From assembly GCA_023935145.1 (NCBI GenBank), contig CM043704.1, positions 92,708,373 through 92,772,372 of the forward strand: a stretch of 64,000 bases of DNA. The letters run 5' to 3'. This stretch comes from Bretschneidera sinensis. Its lineage: Eukaryota; Streptophyta; Magnoliopsida; Brassicales; Akaniaceae. Below the pieces are notes generated by a model. The model did no database searches, had not been told where the DNA came from, and saw only the letters and a list, made by a program, of their open reading frames with translations. Positions 37,501 to 48,567 of this stretch are shown here, piece after piece (within the stretch, counting starts at the first letter, position 1; each line of letters starts with the position of its first letter). Both the position numbers and the translations under genes were made by a program.

Positions 37501-38707
37501 GAAAAAAAAAACTCTATATAGTACTAAAAAAAAAAACAAATTAACATCTAGTAAAAACATTAAAATTAAAGTTCAAAGTAAAAAATTAGGCGTCCTCGTA
37601 CCCATGTTCTTCAAGGCAGATACTCATAAGCTTAGGAATGATCATGGAGATAAGTTCAGTCATTTGTTCTTCGCTGCATGTTTCAAAAAGCTTCTGAATA
37701 ACATAAGTAGCACAGGGATGCACCATCAACTCATCCAAATGATCTTTCACCTCCGAGAAAATCATCTCGATTTCTTCTTCTATTCTCTCTTTCAACTTCT
37801 GCTGCAAGAAACGACTTCCTTGTTGATCCTTAGCCACTGAAACTACACGGCCTATCACTTCCTCCAACGAGTAGTGCACCAATGAATAGTGATATGAACT
37901 CTTTCGTGGCCGAATTCCATGATTGTACAAGGAATTAGACAACAAAATATACGAATTTTCGGATATTTCTAACCCACTAACAGATGGACCACGTATCCAG
38001 TTAGGGTTCAAATTGCCCCTAGCTGCATATAATTCATCAGAAGATTGACTTCTACGTTGCAATCTGAACTCATTACTACTATTATTGAGAGAAGCAGCAG
38101 ATCTATTCAATGCTGCTGCAGCCACCAAATTTGGGGTTCTTCCTCCATTGCCATATAGATAATCAGCAAAAGAAGTTGATCTCGAACGAGGCTGCAGGCT
38201 CAGATTACCGCTTAAACCATCCATCGATGGAATTCCATTATGCAATCCCATATGTCCAGTCACTGCAGAATCAATCCTCAATCTGCGCAAATCATTAGTT
38301 ACTCGCTGCTCTTGTGAATAGGAGGATAGATGTCGAAAATCCATATCGACCGAGGAATCATGAAACAGGTTATTGCCATTAAGAAACTGAGACTGAAGAG
38401 GAGGGGCGGTGGATAAATTCAGTCGACTCAAAGAAGCTTCAAGACTAATTTCTTGGCCATGAATACCATCAATGAAACTAGGGTTTAGATTCAACCCAGA
38501 TTCCCAGGACCTAATATTGAGATGCTGATGATCATGCGGATTCACGTGGAGACCCATCTCTGCCAAAATATTGCGTTGTTGATGGTTTTGCATTGTAGGG
38601 TAAAGTTTGTTTTGAGAGGAGTTTTGATACAGAAAGTTGGGTATTTGAGAAAGGGAGTTAGGGTTTTGGAAAAGATGATATAGGGAGTTAGGGTTTTGTT
38701 CTTCCAT
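34548..38707 (-). CDS. Pumilio (PUF) RNA-binding protein, APUM12-like
   Basis: Five exons in transcript order, 38707-37602, 37491-37230, 36420-36257, 36087-35823 and 34685-34548, all GT-AG and in phase, give 644 residues. Residues 1-280 are Asn/Ser-rich and look disordered. Eight PUF repeats follow, with recognition helices GSRFLQ (297), CATYVIQ (332), GSRAVQ (369), a disrupted repeat 4 (about 403-445), GCFVLQ (475), GNYVVQ (511), GSHVVE (547) and GNFVIQ (586). The capping PYGKRVL is at 624-630. The GSHVVE of repeat 7 fits the canonical UGUA-reading code. Such proteins bind UGUA elements in 3' UTRs and repress or localise mRNAs. Repeat 4 carries an in-frame duplication and its last copy lacks the usual Gln (GHHVII). 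The last exon was found by its PUF C-terminal cap, because the exon-4 frame stops two codons past its donor. Confidence 0.92.
35280..35351 (-). repeat. 72-base near-perfect hairpin in Pumilio intron 4
   Basis: Left arm 35280-35306 and right arm 35325-35351 are inverse complements with 26 of 27 bases paired, separated by an 18-base loop. The arms contain AAAACTTGAAGTTTTTA. It would be transcribed as part of the Pumilio pre-mRNA. It may be the core of a small foldback MITE (flanks CCTTGTTTGAGTACTTGATT and GGGGTACC), or a hairpin precursor. Confidence 0.8.
37272..37378 (-). repeat. In-frame coding minisatellite in Pumilio repeat 4
   Basis: Three tandem versions of a 45-48 base unit lie within exon 2. 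Each begins GGGCATCTTGT, GGGAATCATGT or GGGCATCATGT, and two share AAGGTCAAAGGACA(TGGACA)ATGACTT(T/C)AAAG. They encode GHLVIRSKDNDFKEQ, GNHVRSKDMDNDFKGQ and GHHVII. The phase is kept, so the protein gains about 32 residues in one helix. Confidence 0.85.
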
Positions 38708-38940
38708 AGTAAAGGGAAGGAAAGGTGATCAGAGAAAAGGGTTTAAAGAAAGAAATCAGTGAGAGAGAAGAAGAATTAATTGGTTGGACAGTTTGTGTAG
38801 GGTTTTAAAGGTTTAGAGAAGTGTTTGGTATTCAAGTACCAATAAACCTTTTATTGGGATTGGGTGGTTGCTCAACTGGAAACAAGGGTTTTAAAGTTTC
38901 CAATATCTGTTTTACCAATTGAAGATTACCACGGATGGAG

Positions 38941-38950
38941 TTTTATATAT
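38941..38950 (-). promoter_or_regulatory. Candidate TATA box of the Pumilio gene
   Basis: The minus strand reads ATATATAAAA about 235 bases upstream of the ATG at 38707. The implied leader of about 200 bases is acceptable for a plant PUF gene, but other starts are possible. Confidence 0.35.
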
Positions 38951-40720
38951 TTGCATGAAATTAGGGTTTATCTTCATAGTAAGTCAAGATTTTGGCCAAT
39001 CAGAAGCATTGATGAAGTATTTTAATTTTTGTCTATCTCTTATAATTTGTTTTATTTATACTTGGATAAACAACCCTTAATTGTTGAATCCCATTAAAAT
39101 AGAACTTATATTAGGTTGCAAACCGTAAATTCTATCACTTCATGAATGAAAAATTCTTAAATCTTTTTTTCTTTTAAATAAAAAACGACAAGACTTTTTG
39201 GTATATATCTTTTGGTCCTCTAGAATATTTGATTTCCATATTATTTTGAAATTTTTGAGTACTTAATTAATTATAGAAACAGTTTTTCTATATATATATA
39301 TATATCAAAGTATTAATTTAACAAAATTTCCTTACTAATTCTTAATTTGTTGACACAAATTTTGCTCTTGATAATGTAGACAAGCAGTTAATTAGGGAAA
39401 GTTTTTAGCAAGAAGTGAATGCATGTAAAAATTAATTCCTATTATGGTTTAGAGGGAACTGAATAATTAGGACATTAAAAATATAAGATCACAATTTTTT
39501 TTATTTGAAAATTGAGATAGATTCAAGTTTATGGTGAAACTGAATGCCATATCATCAAATGGAAAATATTCAAATTCAGATTTGTCAAGGATCTTACCAT
39601 ACACTTGAGGATCCTGATCCAAAAATATTATTCTCTTTTTTTTTTTTTTTAAGTTGCGAAGCATGTCAGAGATTCCAACTCCATTATGATTTGATGATGC
39701 TGGGAGTTCCAACATAAAGCTGATGCTACAAAGCAATTTCGAGGACAGAAAAAAAATGAGAATAAAATTATATCATTGTATGTTTAGCAATGTTTTGATT
39801 GAATATGCTTTACCAAATTATTATTATTGAGGTAACTCACAAATTTTTATAAAAAGAAAATCTCTTTTTGGGTTAATAGAACTATATTTAAACAATTCTA
39901 TTATTTATTTAAGCAATTTGGACTAATTTATATATATATATATAGTTAATTACCAATTCTACCTTGAAAATAAACTTGATTTGGCTCATAAATAGCAAGT
40001 TCTTTTTATGTTTGGCCCATTAGTAATGTGTTGATGATTGCTAGGCCGTGCTAGTTACTACTTGGGTTTAATTGTAATAGGCCCAGTTCCATGTTTTAAG
40101 AAGTCTTGTGCTAAAAACTTTATTTGTTTAGAAAATGCAATATATCTTGACATCTTGTGTAAATGGTGGTAATTGGTAGTTAAAATAATTTAAGGATATA
40201 ATAGTAAAGTAGTTGAGAGCTGAAGGTTATACTAATAAATTTGAGGAAGTTAGAACGTTCAGTAGAAGTTTATATAAAGAGAAATTCTTGTCTAACATTA
40301 ATAGTCACACTTAAACCGACTTAATTATAAATTAAAGAATATTTAAATTAAAAAAATTTGTTAGCGACAATCAATCTCTAGTGCGTGAAAAACTGCACAT
40401 CATGAGTTGCATGCATGATTGAGATGGAATGATCAAGATTAATCTTTAGTAAACCTTTCAATTTAGTTATCAAAATAAAACTTTCATGTAGTACGCACAA
40501 ATAAACTTAATATCTCAAAAAAAATCTAATAATTGAGAATTCAATAAAAGAAACTAGATTTGAAATTACTATTGTATACAATGCCTTCAATTTTATTCGA
40601 AAGACATGCATATTTTCACATGGAATATTTTAACAATGTATACTATTTTTATTAAAACGATATTATATATAAAAATAGTACAACAATTTATTTATTTGAT
40701 TAAGGTAGAAATTCACAGAC
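38951..40720. other. Intergenic, no supported gene
   Basis: A minus-strand frame at 39467-39736 encodes 89 residues with a lysine run. I could not relate it to any family and do not call it a gene. The rest is AT-rich. Confidence 0.5.
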
Positions 40721-41160
40721 ATGAGCTCGTGCTTTTCTGTTGCTCCTACGTTGAAACATTATGCTTGCTATATTGATCTTCTTGCGCGAGTAGACCTCGT
40801 TCAAGAAGCTCTTGAGGTTGTTGTCTCCATGCCTTTTGAGCCTAATAACTTTGTCTGGGGGGTTGTCTTCTCCATTCAAGATTAGACTTGGCCCAAAATG
40901 TATACAGAAGACTTGTTGAAGTGGACGCTGAAAACTCCGGAGGGTATGCATTCGCAATTGATCATCGATGGGGTGAGGTCTCTGTGTTGAGGTGGTTAAT
41001 GAGGGAGAAGGGGATCAAGAAGCAGTCAGGGCATGCTTGGATCAACATAGATGGAGTTGTCCATGAATTTATTGTGACTTCGTCATCACATCCGCAAATT
41101 GAGAGCATATCTAGTGCATTGAATGGGTTGACGAATGTAAAGAAAGTAGCTAATTCTTAG
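40721..41160 (+). pseudogene. PPR protein C-terminal fragment (PPR repeat plus E motif), broken
   Basis: The frame from 40721 encodes a pentatricopeptide repeat (LKHYACYIDLLARVDLVQEA, then VVSMPFEPNNFVWG). After a frameshift near 40860-40890 a second frame encodes the E/E+ region (YRRLVEVDAENSGGYAFA, DHRWGEVSVLRWLMREKG, GHAWINIDGVVHEF, SSHPQIESISSAL) and stops at 41160. The whole N-terminal repeat array is missing, no signal for organelle import is present, and there is no intron. It is a truncated duplicate of a PLS-class RNA-editing-type PPR gene. Confidence 0.85.
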
Positions 41161-43141
41161 AGGGCATAGAAGCTATTTATCTCGTTTTTGGGCCAACCGC
41201 GAACAAGAGTGCATAGAAGCCCGACATCTCCAGACAAAACTCCCCATTAGCCTGACGACTTGGATGCAACTTGCGTTTAAAAACTTGATGATTCATGAGA
41301 CTATGTAATTCACACCGAGTATCGCAAATGTTAATATGCCAAAGCATCACCTTGGAATTGCTTTAGGGTTTCCAAAGTTCTTTCTTAGCCGTAATATGAT
41401 AATCTTTAGTGAACCTAGGTCCTAATTTAAGCCACAGGTGGGCAGCATTTTTCGTATTGCTTTCTCCTTGTACGTGTGAATGGGCTAGTCAATATTTGAT
41501 TGTAATTTACCTTACTCGGTAAAATATGTTTTTCTCATGTCGAACAAAAAGATTGTCAAATTCAAGATGGCAATTTTTATCCTTTCCTTTGTGTACTTGA
41601 AAATATATTTTACCAATAAAAATACCAATTAACATCTCATCTTTCGATCTCCCAATTAGAGCATTAATAATATTCTATTCTCATTCCATTTACTGTACAA
41701 AATAAACAAAGCTCTTACAGGTTCTGGAGTATGGAAGCCACCCACGTGAAAAGAGTTTCTTAACTTTCTGATACTAACATATTGAAAATAATCCAAGCTT
41801 CTGAGGATAGAACAATCATCAAGATCATTCCAGTTCGGTTAACTGTTGGGCCATCTCAATCACCGACCAGAAACATCCCAAATCTCATGGTGCTTTGTAC
41901 ACTATACCCCTACCATAATTAGAATATTTTGAGAACTTGGTGTCATCACGCAAGTCCATTAATAGAATTCCAAGATCATTTTCACACACATGAACAGTTT
42001 ATCAAATATATTATTTTTCTAATTTTTATTATGATTGACTTCTAAATCTGAAACTGAAACCGAACTTCATCTGTAATTGTCGGCAGTTCACAATTCTCAT
42101 CAACGTGACGAGTGACAAACCATGTTAGGATATGTATGAGAGGGGTTTTTGAGGATTACCTGAGGGAAAAGAAAGGAATGGTTCATTATGTTTGGGAGTT
42201 TTTCTTTTTTTTTCGGAGAGGGAAAAAGTTTTGGGAGTTTCTTTATAACTCTCAAAAAAACCCAATTGATCATTTTTTTTAACAACCCAAATCGGGTTTA
42301 TAAGATTTTCATGTTTGTTTACTTTATTTTACTCCATGTTTGGGAAGTATAAGAGAAAAGACATAAAATGATACGAAGGGAAAAGAAAAAGGAAAAAATT
42401 GAAAAATACATGTATCACTAGTTTGGATATTAAAAAATAAAAAAAGAAAAATGAAGGAAAAGATTTAATATATTTTATTATTTTATTATTCGTTAATATT
42501 AGAAATGTCATTATAAAGTTAATGATTAACGATAAGTACATTAAAAAATTATAAAAAATATACACTCTCGCTCCAAATCCTCTTGATTTTAAAAAAAAAA
42601 TTAATTTTTTTAGAAGGAATTGAATCGATATATGTACCCTATATTTTCTTCATTTCTCTCTTTTCTCAAATAAAAAGTAGATGTACATTTGCTTTTCTTT
42701 TCCTTTCACTCCCCTCAACCCAAACACATTAAGAAGGGAAAGTTTCAATCCCTCGTTTACTCTCATTTCCCCAACTTTCTTTCCTTTAAAAACCATTAAT
42801 TCTTTTCCTTTCCCAAAAACACACTGTAAGCTTCAACAAGCCCTAAACAACGAGACTGTCGTAATAACACAACAAAAACATAGACGGACAACGATTGTAT
42901 CTTGCTGCCGGCAGCCTCTTCATAATGAAAAATAAGTTTTGTATGCATGAACTAATGCATCTATATACAAAAGGAAGCCTTCGAAATAGAACAGCTTCAA
43001 GCAACATGCTAGTTACCACGGGCCTCATTTTCAACATTGCTTATCAAGGAAAGAAGCTCCATCTGGCACTCGAGGCCTCCGAGATAGTGTCCCAAAAGTA
43101 TGCGCCTCGATGGAAAATAAAAGGAAAAAGAATATTATGAT
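41161..43141. other. Intergenic, no supported gene
   Basis: Contains a plus-strand frame at 42895-43140 (81 residues) and pyrimidine-rich stretches near 42650-42810. No family was recognised. Confidence 0.5.
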
Positions 43142-43690
43142 CAATGTTTTCAGAAACGAAAGCGTTTTGTTTCGATATTAGAGTATTTTAAAATTTTAAT
43201 AAAATAATATTAATTAATTAAAATAATAAAAATAAAAATAATTTTAATTTTAATTTTAATTAATTAATTTTTATCAAAGTTTAATACTTTACTAACTCTC
43301 TATAGTGTGATAATTAAAATTTTATAAATATTAATATATATTCATATATAAATTATATGAAGTATAACTTATATTTCTATATTGTTATTACTTGTAAATG
43401 ATTAATTAAATAGTTTGTAATTATTATTAAACTAGATAACATGTATTATATATTTATGAAGTATAATAATGTCACAACAAGAGTATTAGTTTAGTGGTTA
43501 AGACTTATGATACTCATTAAGTTATGAGTTTGATCCTTTAACTTGCATTTTTCTCTAAATTTTAAGTTTTTTAAAAACACTTCACAGGAGAATATCCCGG
43601 GAAAGAAACGCTTAACTTCAGACATCCTGAAAAGTTTTTGTTTCGCCTCGCCCTGAACGAGTCCCAGAAACGCTCATGCAAATGCTCAAT
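43142..43690. mobile_element. hAT-like non-autonomous element, shorter copy
   Basis: Starts CAATGTTTTCAGAAACG, matching CAGTGTTTTCAGAGGCG at 54001. From 43180 to 43475 it is closely similar to 54450-54720 (for example AACTCTCTATA, ACTTATATTTCTATATTGTT). The right end has a (G)CCTCG-rich segment but no clear target duplication, so 43690 is approximate. No coding capacity. Confidence 0.65.
43487..43536 (+). other. tRNA-like A and B boxes inside the hAT-like element
   Basis: TAGTTTAGTGG (43487-43497) fits the pol III A box, and GAGTTTGATCC (43526-43536) fits the B box, at tRNA-like spacing. No cloverleaf or acceptor stem can be completed, so this is not called a tRNA gene. The sister copy keeps the A box (TTAGCTCAGTGGT, 54732-54744) but has a degenerate B box. 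Confidence 0.55.
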
Positions 43691-44342
43691 ACAATAACCA
43701 AAATTAGATTACTGTTCTAACCCTTTAAGCACAACCTGCTCACATGTAAGATTTAATTTATCTATGCTAGAGGCCAAAACACATACATAATCAACTTAAA
43801 TTATGTGTATCCGATCAAATTTCTTTCTCTTCTTAGTTTTATTATAAGATATAGCTTTGATGAACAAACTATCATGTACACATGGTACAAATACATGGAG
43901 TAGTGTTTTTAACTTTTAACCTATAGGAGAGATGACTCGACATAATAGGCTTTGTATTCTCATCCATGAGTCTAAGGAATAATAAATAGGCCACTAGACC
44001 ATATGATAGTCACAATATTATTACCAAGATGCATTATTGTCCAAATAACTTTATGAATCACGTTATCTTATATATGAGTTATATTGTATTATGTTTTAAA
44101 TTGCCAATCCGTTTTTTAAATACAAATAAAAATATATATATGTTAATGTATGTCCACATAAGAGAAAATTTTCTAATATTTTTTTGTCACCAATCACTTA
44201 CAATTGAACCTTATTATTTAGTAGAGTTTTTTTTTTTTACATTAGTGTAAGGAGGATCCAACCTGTTTTTCATGTACGGGAAATGATGATCACTAGATCA
44301 AAAGACATCGATAAGAAGTTATTAAAACTTTCTTAATGCATC

Positions 44343-44484
44343 GTCTTAATTGATAACCATATGATGTATATTGTTCAATGACTTATTTTAATAATTAGTT
44401 TTGCCAATAAAATGTCTTAATTGATAACCATATAATATATATTGTTCAATGACTTATTTTAATAATTAGTTTTGCCAATAAAAT
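44343..44484 (+). repeat. 71-bp tandem duplication
   Basis: 44343-44413 and 44414-44484 are adjacent copies differing at only about three sites (ATATGATGT against ATATAATAT). Both start GTCTTAATTGATAACC and end TTTGCCAATAAAAT. It lies downstream of the GH3 gene, is non-coding, and is a recent local duplication. Confidence 0.92.
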
Positions 44485-45527
44485 TAGCCGAGGCTGGAGC
44501 TAAACCAACTTATAGCATTTAAAACAAATAAAAAATAAAAATAAAAATGAAAAGAAATTATAGGTATAAATATTAATGAGAAATTAGTTACCTGTCTACA
44601 AGAATAAATTAGGCCAGGGAACCCCAAAGTGGTCCATTTAATATGAAATTTGGCTGCTGATTTGAGGCTAGCATTCAAGACAGGGTGCCTGATCCCTGGT
44701 CCCTTGTTCTGTTACCATATTATTTTTGATAGACAATGAATTAGCCTTTGTCATACTTTTCTGTGCTCTTGATTTGGTACAGACCCACCAAGCCTTGTAC
44801 GTATACTTAATGATTCATCTCCAAACAAAGCCATCCGAGACAGTTACATACTGAATCCACCAACTATTAAAGATTAGAAGCACCTTGGTCCTGTTAACTT
44901 CCATCATGTCCACTACATAACTAAGGCATGTTTTATATTTGGATTTTGACATATATAACGGTATAATCAAATTAAACCACAAAGTTTTGCCCACTTGATT
45001 TGATTATATATATTTAGGATGATCACGAGTCGAATTGCATGCAAGCAATTCATGAAGACTAAATTAAATTCGATTCGATAAATTTTTAAGTCGAGATCAA
45101 ATAAAATTCGTTCAATATAACAAATCGAGTTTGAGTTTGACATTTATTTGAATCGTCGACTTAGAATATATATTATACATATAGTTAAAAAAATTATTTA
45201 AATTAAAAAATAAATAAATATTTAATCAAATTGGTTTTCTCTCTTTATTACATCACATGCATGAACCAAACATTTCCAATAGACAGAAAAGGAAAGTGAC
45301 AAACATCTTTCTAGGTCACTATCTTTTCTTTCTACAAGTTAATTGAACCGAAATACAAAACATGACCCTGAAACATCCTAATCAGCATACCCTAATTTAA
45401 AAGGCTAGTCACGTTACAAAAGAAAAAGACCCTAAAATGGTAATAAAATAAAAGATATTACAAAATAAAATCTACATAATAAGCATTTTATTGACTTGAT
45501 TTTTGTCGGTGCTTAAAGAATTCAATT
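44485..45527. other. Intergenic downstream of GH3
   Basis: Includes the probable GH3 3' UTR (below 45528). No other feature was recognised. Confidence 0.5.
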
Positions 45528-47529
45528 TCACCTTCTTCTCTCCGGTGTCCAACGTGGCAAATCTGGGCTAAAATGCGCCGATACCACCCGAGAATCAAGC
45601 AACTCCACGATTGGGGTAAAGTTAACACACCTCGGCACCTTATACTGATTAATGGACGCTCCTCTTGATATAGCATAATCCATCAGCTCTTCAAACGTCC
45701 CACTTTTCACCACACGTATCTCTAACGGCCCAATCGAGTTATCCGCGACTCGGCTCTGTCGGTAAACGGAGTTCAACGATTCTTCCATCTCCAAACAGCA
45801 CCGACTCAGCACCTCGTCACTCGGCGAGTTGGCCGGATCCTTCACCAACAGCTCCCAATATATCACGTAGTGACCCGGAATCGTCTTCGTATCAGCGAAA
45901 CTCGTGTACTCGACCACGCTCGCGTTGAACTCGTTTAAGAGCCTTGACGCGTTCTCGACCGATTTTTGCAACTCGGCCTCGTCGGTCTTGTCCGACTCAA
46001 TGCTGAGCAGCACGTTTTTTCTCCTCACGAAATGGAACTGCGGGGCCGAGTTGTGGAACCCGGTGACTCGGAGTATGTCGCCGACTCGGTACCGGTACAA
46101 CCCGGCGTAAGTTGTGATCACGAGCTCGTATTCCTTGCCGACCTCCACGTCGATGAGGTCAACGAGTTTGGAAGTAGTGAACTCGGCGGGTACTGAGTTG
46201 GGCTCGTGTGGCAGGAACTCGAAGTAGGCCATGTTTGGCATGATTGTATAAGAAACCTCAGATGGTTTGCTCATTGGGTTTAAATTTAACCCAAAGTAAC
46301 ATTCCGATGAAGCGTACATAGTGCATGCTAACGGTAACCCACCACTGTAATAATCGAGCGTAGGAATATACTGAGCCATAGCTCCAGTAACAATCACGTC
46401 CAGGTATTTTGTATTCGGCCAAATCCTTGTGATGATTCCTTCCCAATTTTCCATCGAACATTGGTCTCTAACAAACTCAGCTAATTCAGGATTCGGTTTT
46501 AATTTCTCAACCAAACAATCCTTAACAGAAGAATCAGTGATTTTTTGGCTCAGTTTTCCGGTTTCGATATCGTTTGCTAATTCTTGCCAGTTGAGCTGTA
46601 AGAATCTGATGGCACGGAGGAGACCGGAGGCGAAGACGGCGCCGAGGCGGAGGACTTGGTGGCGCTCGAGGAGCCCGCAGAGCATTTGGGTGTACATGCT
46701 TTGGAAAGAATCGGCACAGAGGATGGCTTCGTTGGGGCTCGTGTAGACCATGTAAGGGTCATATGGTCGAGTCTTGAAGTGTTCGCTCTTGTAGTAGCTG
46801 GTGAGCACAGGGCGAGCCAAGAGCCCACCGGGGGTCCTTGTTTCTGATTTCACGAACAGGAAATATAACCCTTTGCCTTTGTCCAGACCAGGCACGTAAC
46901 TGTGTTATAAAAAGCGCGTTTAGTTAATTTAAAAAAAATATCAATTAAATAATATAAAAAGAAATACTCAATTTTTTATTTTATTTTTAAATACTTACAG
47001 ATTCATAACTGGCATTAGAAGACTGTAGAGTAGCTGGCGACGATCCAGCTCTTCTTGAATTGTGGGCATGAGTTTCCTTTCACCAGCAGAAGTCCCAGAA
47101 CTGTATTTTTTTTCCACAATAAAAATTACAATTTAGCATTTTTAACACATTTAATTTATGGTTAATTAAATTAGCTAATTCAAAAAAAGGTCCATATATA
47201 TAAACAAACCTTGTGAGAAATTCGGAAATGGGGTGTGCCGATAAAATGGCAGAGCGATCTCCATTAGCGATACGTTGAATTTCGGGCTGGAGATCCTCGT
47301 ATTTTATCATCGGAATTTTGGATTTGAACGTCTCACGGTCAGTTGCACCGTCCAGCTTGAACCGTTTTAAGTACTCGGTTTGGGCGTTTCGGGTCAAGAT
47401 TTCAGCCAAAACCTTTTCTTGGACGAATTCCGCATTTCTAGTCGTTTCCTCGATGAACTGCAATGCTTTCGCGTCTTTCTCACAAGCCGGAGGACCCAAC
47501 GGAGAGGAAATAGCAGAATTGACAGCCAT
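45528..47529 (-). CDS. GH3.1: Indole-3-acetic acid-amido synthetase GH3.1-like
   Basis: Three exons in transcript order, 47529-47210, 47100-46999 and 46899-45528, with GT-AG introns in phase, give 597 residues, the usual length for group II GH3 enzymes. It adenylates indole-3-acetate and joins it to an amino acid, lowering active auxin in the cytosol. The three acyl-adenylate motifs are present: SSGTSAGE at 107-114, YASSECYFG at 336-344 and YRYRVGD at 409-415. The N-terminus [14 protein letters not shown] and the block [14 protein letters not shown] resemble GH3.1 orthologs; the paralog number is an inference. The start ATG lies about 85 bases below a TATA box. The upstream region holds auxin-response and G-box motifs, consistent with a primary auxin-response gene. 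No sign of damage. Confidence 0.95.
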
Positions 47530-47614
47530 TTAAAAATAATAAATTGAAACTTAATTTGATGAGAGGAGGAGGAGAGTACTGGGCGGTGGTGAGAAGTTTT
47601 GGTTGCAGTTGGGG

Positions 47615-47622
47615 ATTATATA
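47615..47622 (-). promoter_or_regulatory. TATA box of the GH3 gene
   Basis: The minus strand reads TATATAAT, 86 bases upstream of the ATG at 47529, implying a leader of about 55 bases. Confidence 0.65.
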
Positions 47623-47852
47623 GGTCAGGGAAGGTAGGATGACTAATGGATAGAGCTCCCTGTACGTGGGGACCAAGGTGACGAGGGAGCTTGGAAGGAA
47701 GCTAACTGAAGGACTAAAATCGTAAAAAACGTAAAAAAATAAATAAAAGCAGAGAAAAAATGTGTCAAATTTTTTGGTTGGGCTGTGAAGGGGACAAGAT
47801 AGGGCCCACACACTTAGACATGGCACGAAAGAGGCCGGCATGTAGGGTTTGG

Positions 47853-47866
47853 TGACGTCCACGTCA
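47853..47866 (-). promoter_or_regulatory. Inverted TGACG pair (bZIP site)
   Basis: TGACGTCCACGTCA contains TGACG and its complement CGTCA around a short centre, a TGA-type bZIP binding arrangement. It lies about 240 bases upstream of the GH3 TATA box. Confidence 0.5.
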
Positions 47867-47977
47867 GAGAAGCACAAGACGGAGAGGGAAAGGGTTCTAC
47901 GCGTCACACAACCACGCGGCTGTTTTTCGTAGTAAAAATTTAAAAAATGTTGGTATTTGACAACGATGGACCGCCGG

Positions 47978-47988
47978 CACGTGAGACA
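47978..47988 (-). promoter_or_regulatory. Composite G-box and auxin response element
   Basis: CACGTG (47978-47983) overlaps GAGACA (47983-47988) by one base. In GH3 orientation this reads TGTCTCACGTG, a canonical ARF site abutting a bZIP/bHLH G-box. Other TGTC words occur closer to the gene (TGTCCC near 47776, TGTCTA near 47815). Confidence 0.6.
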
Positions 47989-48509
47989 TTTATGCCAGCA
48001 GCCTGCCTAACTCCAGTCTAAAGATGACAAGTTTTCTTTTTGTTGTTACTTCAATGGCTTAACTACAGTACACTTTTTGTCTACTATTATTTATTCGTAC
48101 TAATCATAATACTCTTTTTATTATTTCGTGTGCATACAAAAATTAGATTTTACAGTTCAATAAAATTTATGTAATATATCAATTATATAAATTTATAATA
48201 AAAAATTATTATTTTAATATAATTATTTAACTCATATTTTATCAACAATTTAAAATTTATTAAATTTCACATAAAAAATTAAAATTTAAATCATAAATTA
48301 AAATTGATCAAAAGTATTGATTTTTTTTGTAAATATAAAATTCTCGTAAATGCATTTTAAATTATAGATCGTGATCGTTAATTTTATTGTTATAAACTTG
48401 AAAAAATTAAAATAACTTCATGAACTTTATGTAATGAATTTTATATAAGTTTTGTCTTTTATAAAAACTATTTTTGTTTTTTTAAATAGTAGTGAGACCA
48501 AACACACAC

Positions 48510-48567
<58 letters not shown>

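Noticed and set aside
39467..39736. 89-residue minus-strand frame
   Set aside because: It contains a poly-lysine run from a T-tract, no splice partners and no recognised family.
43487..43536. Possible tRNA gene
   Set aside because: A and B boxes are present but acceptor and anticodon stems cannot be formed, and the sequence belongs to a repeat family.
45904..46847. Several plus-strand frames opposite GH3 exon 3
   Set aside because: They are antisense shadows of a GC-rich coding exon, with no recognisable motif.
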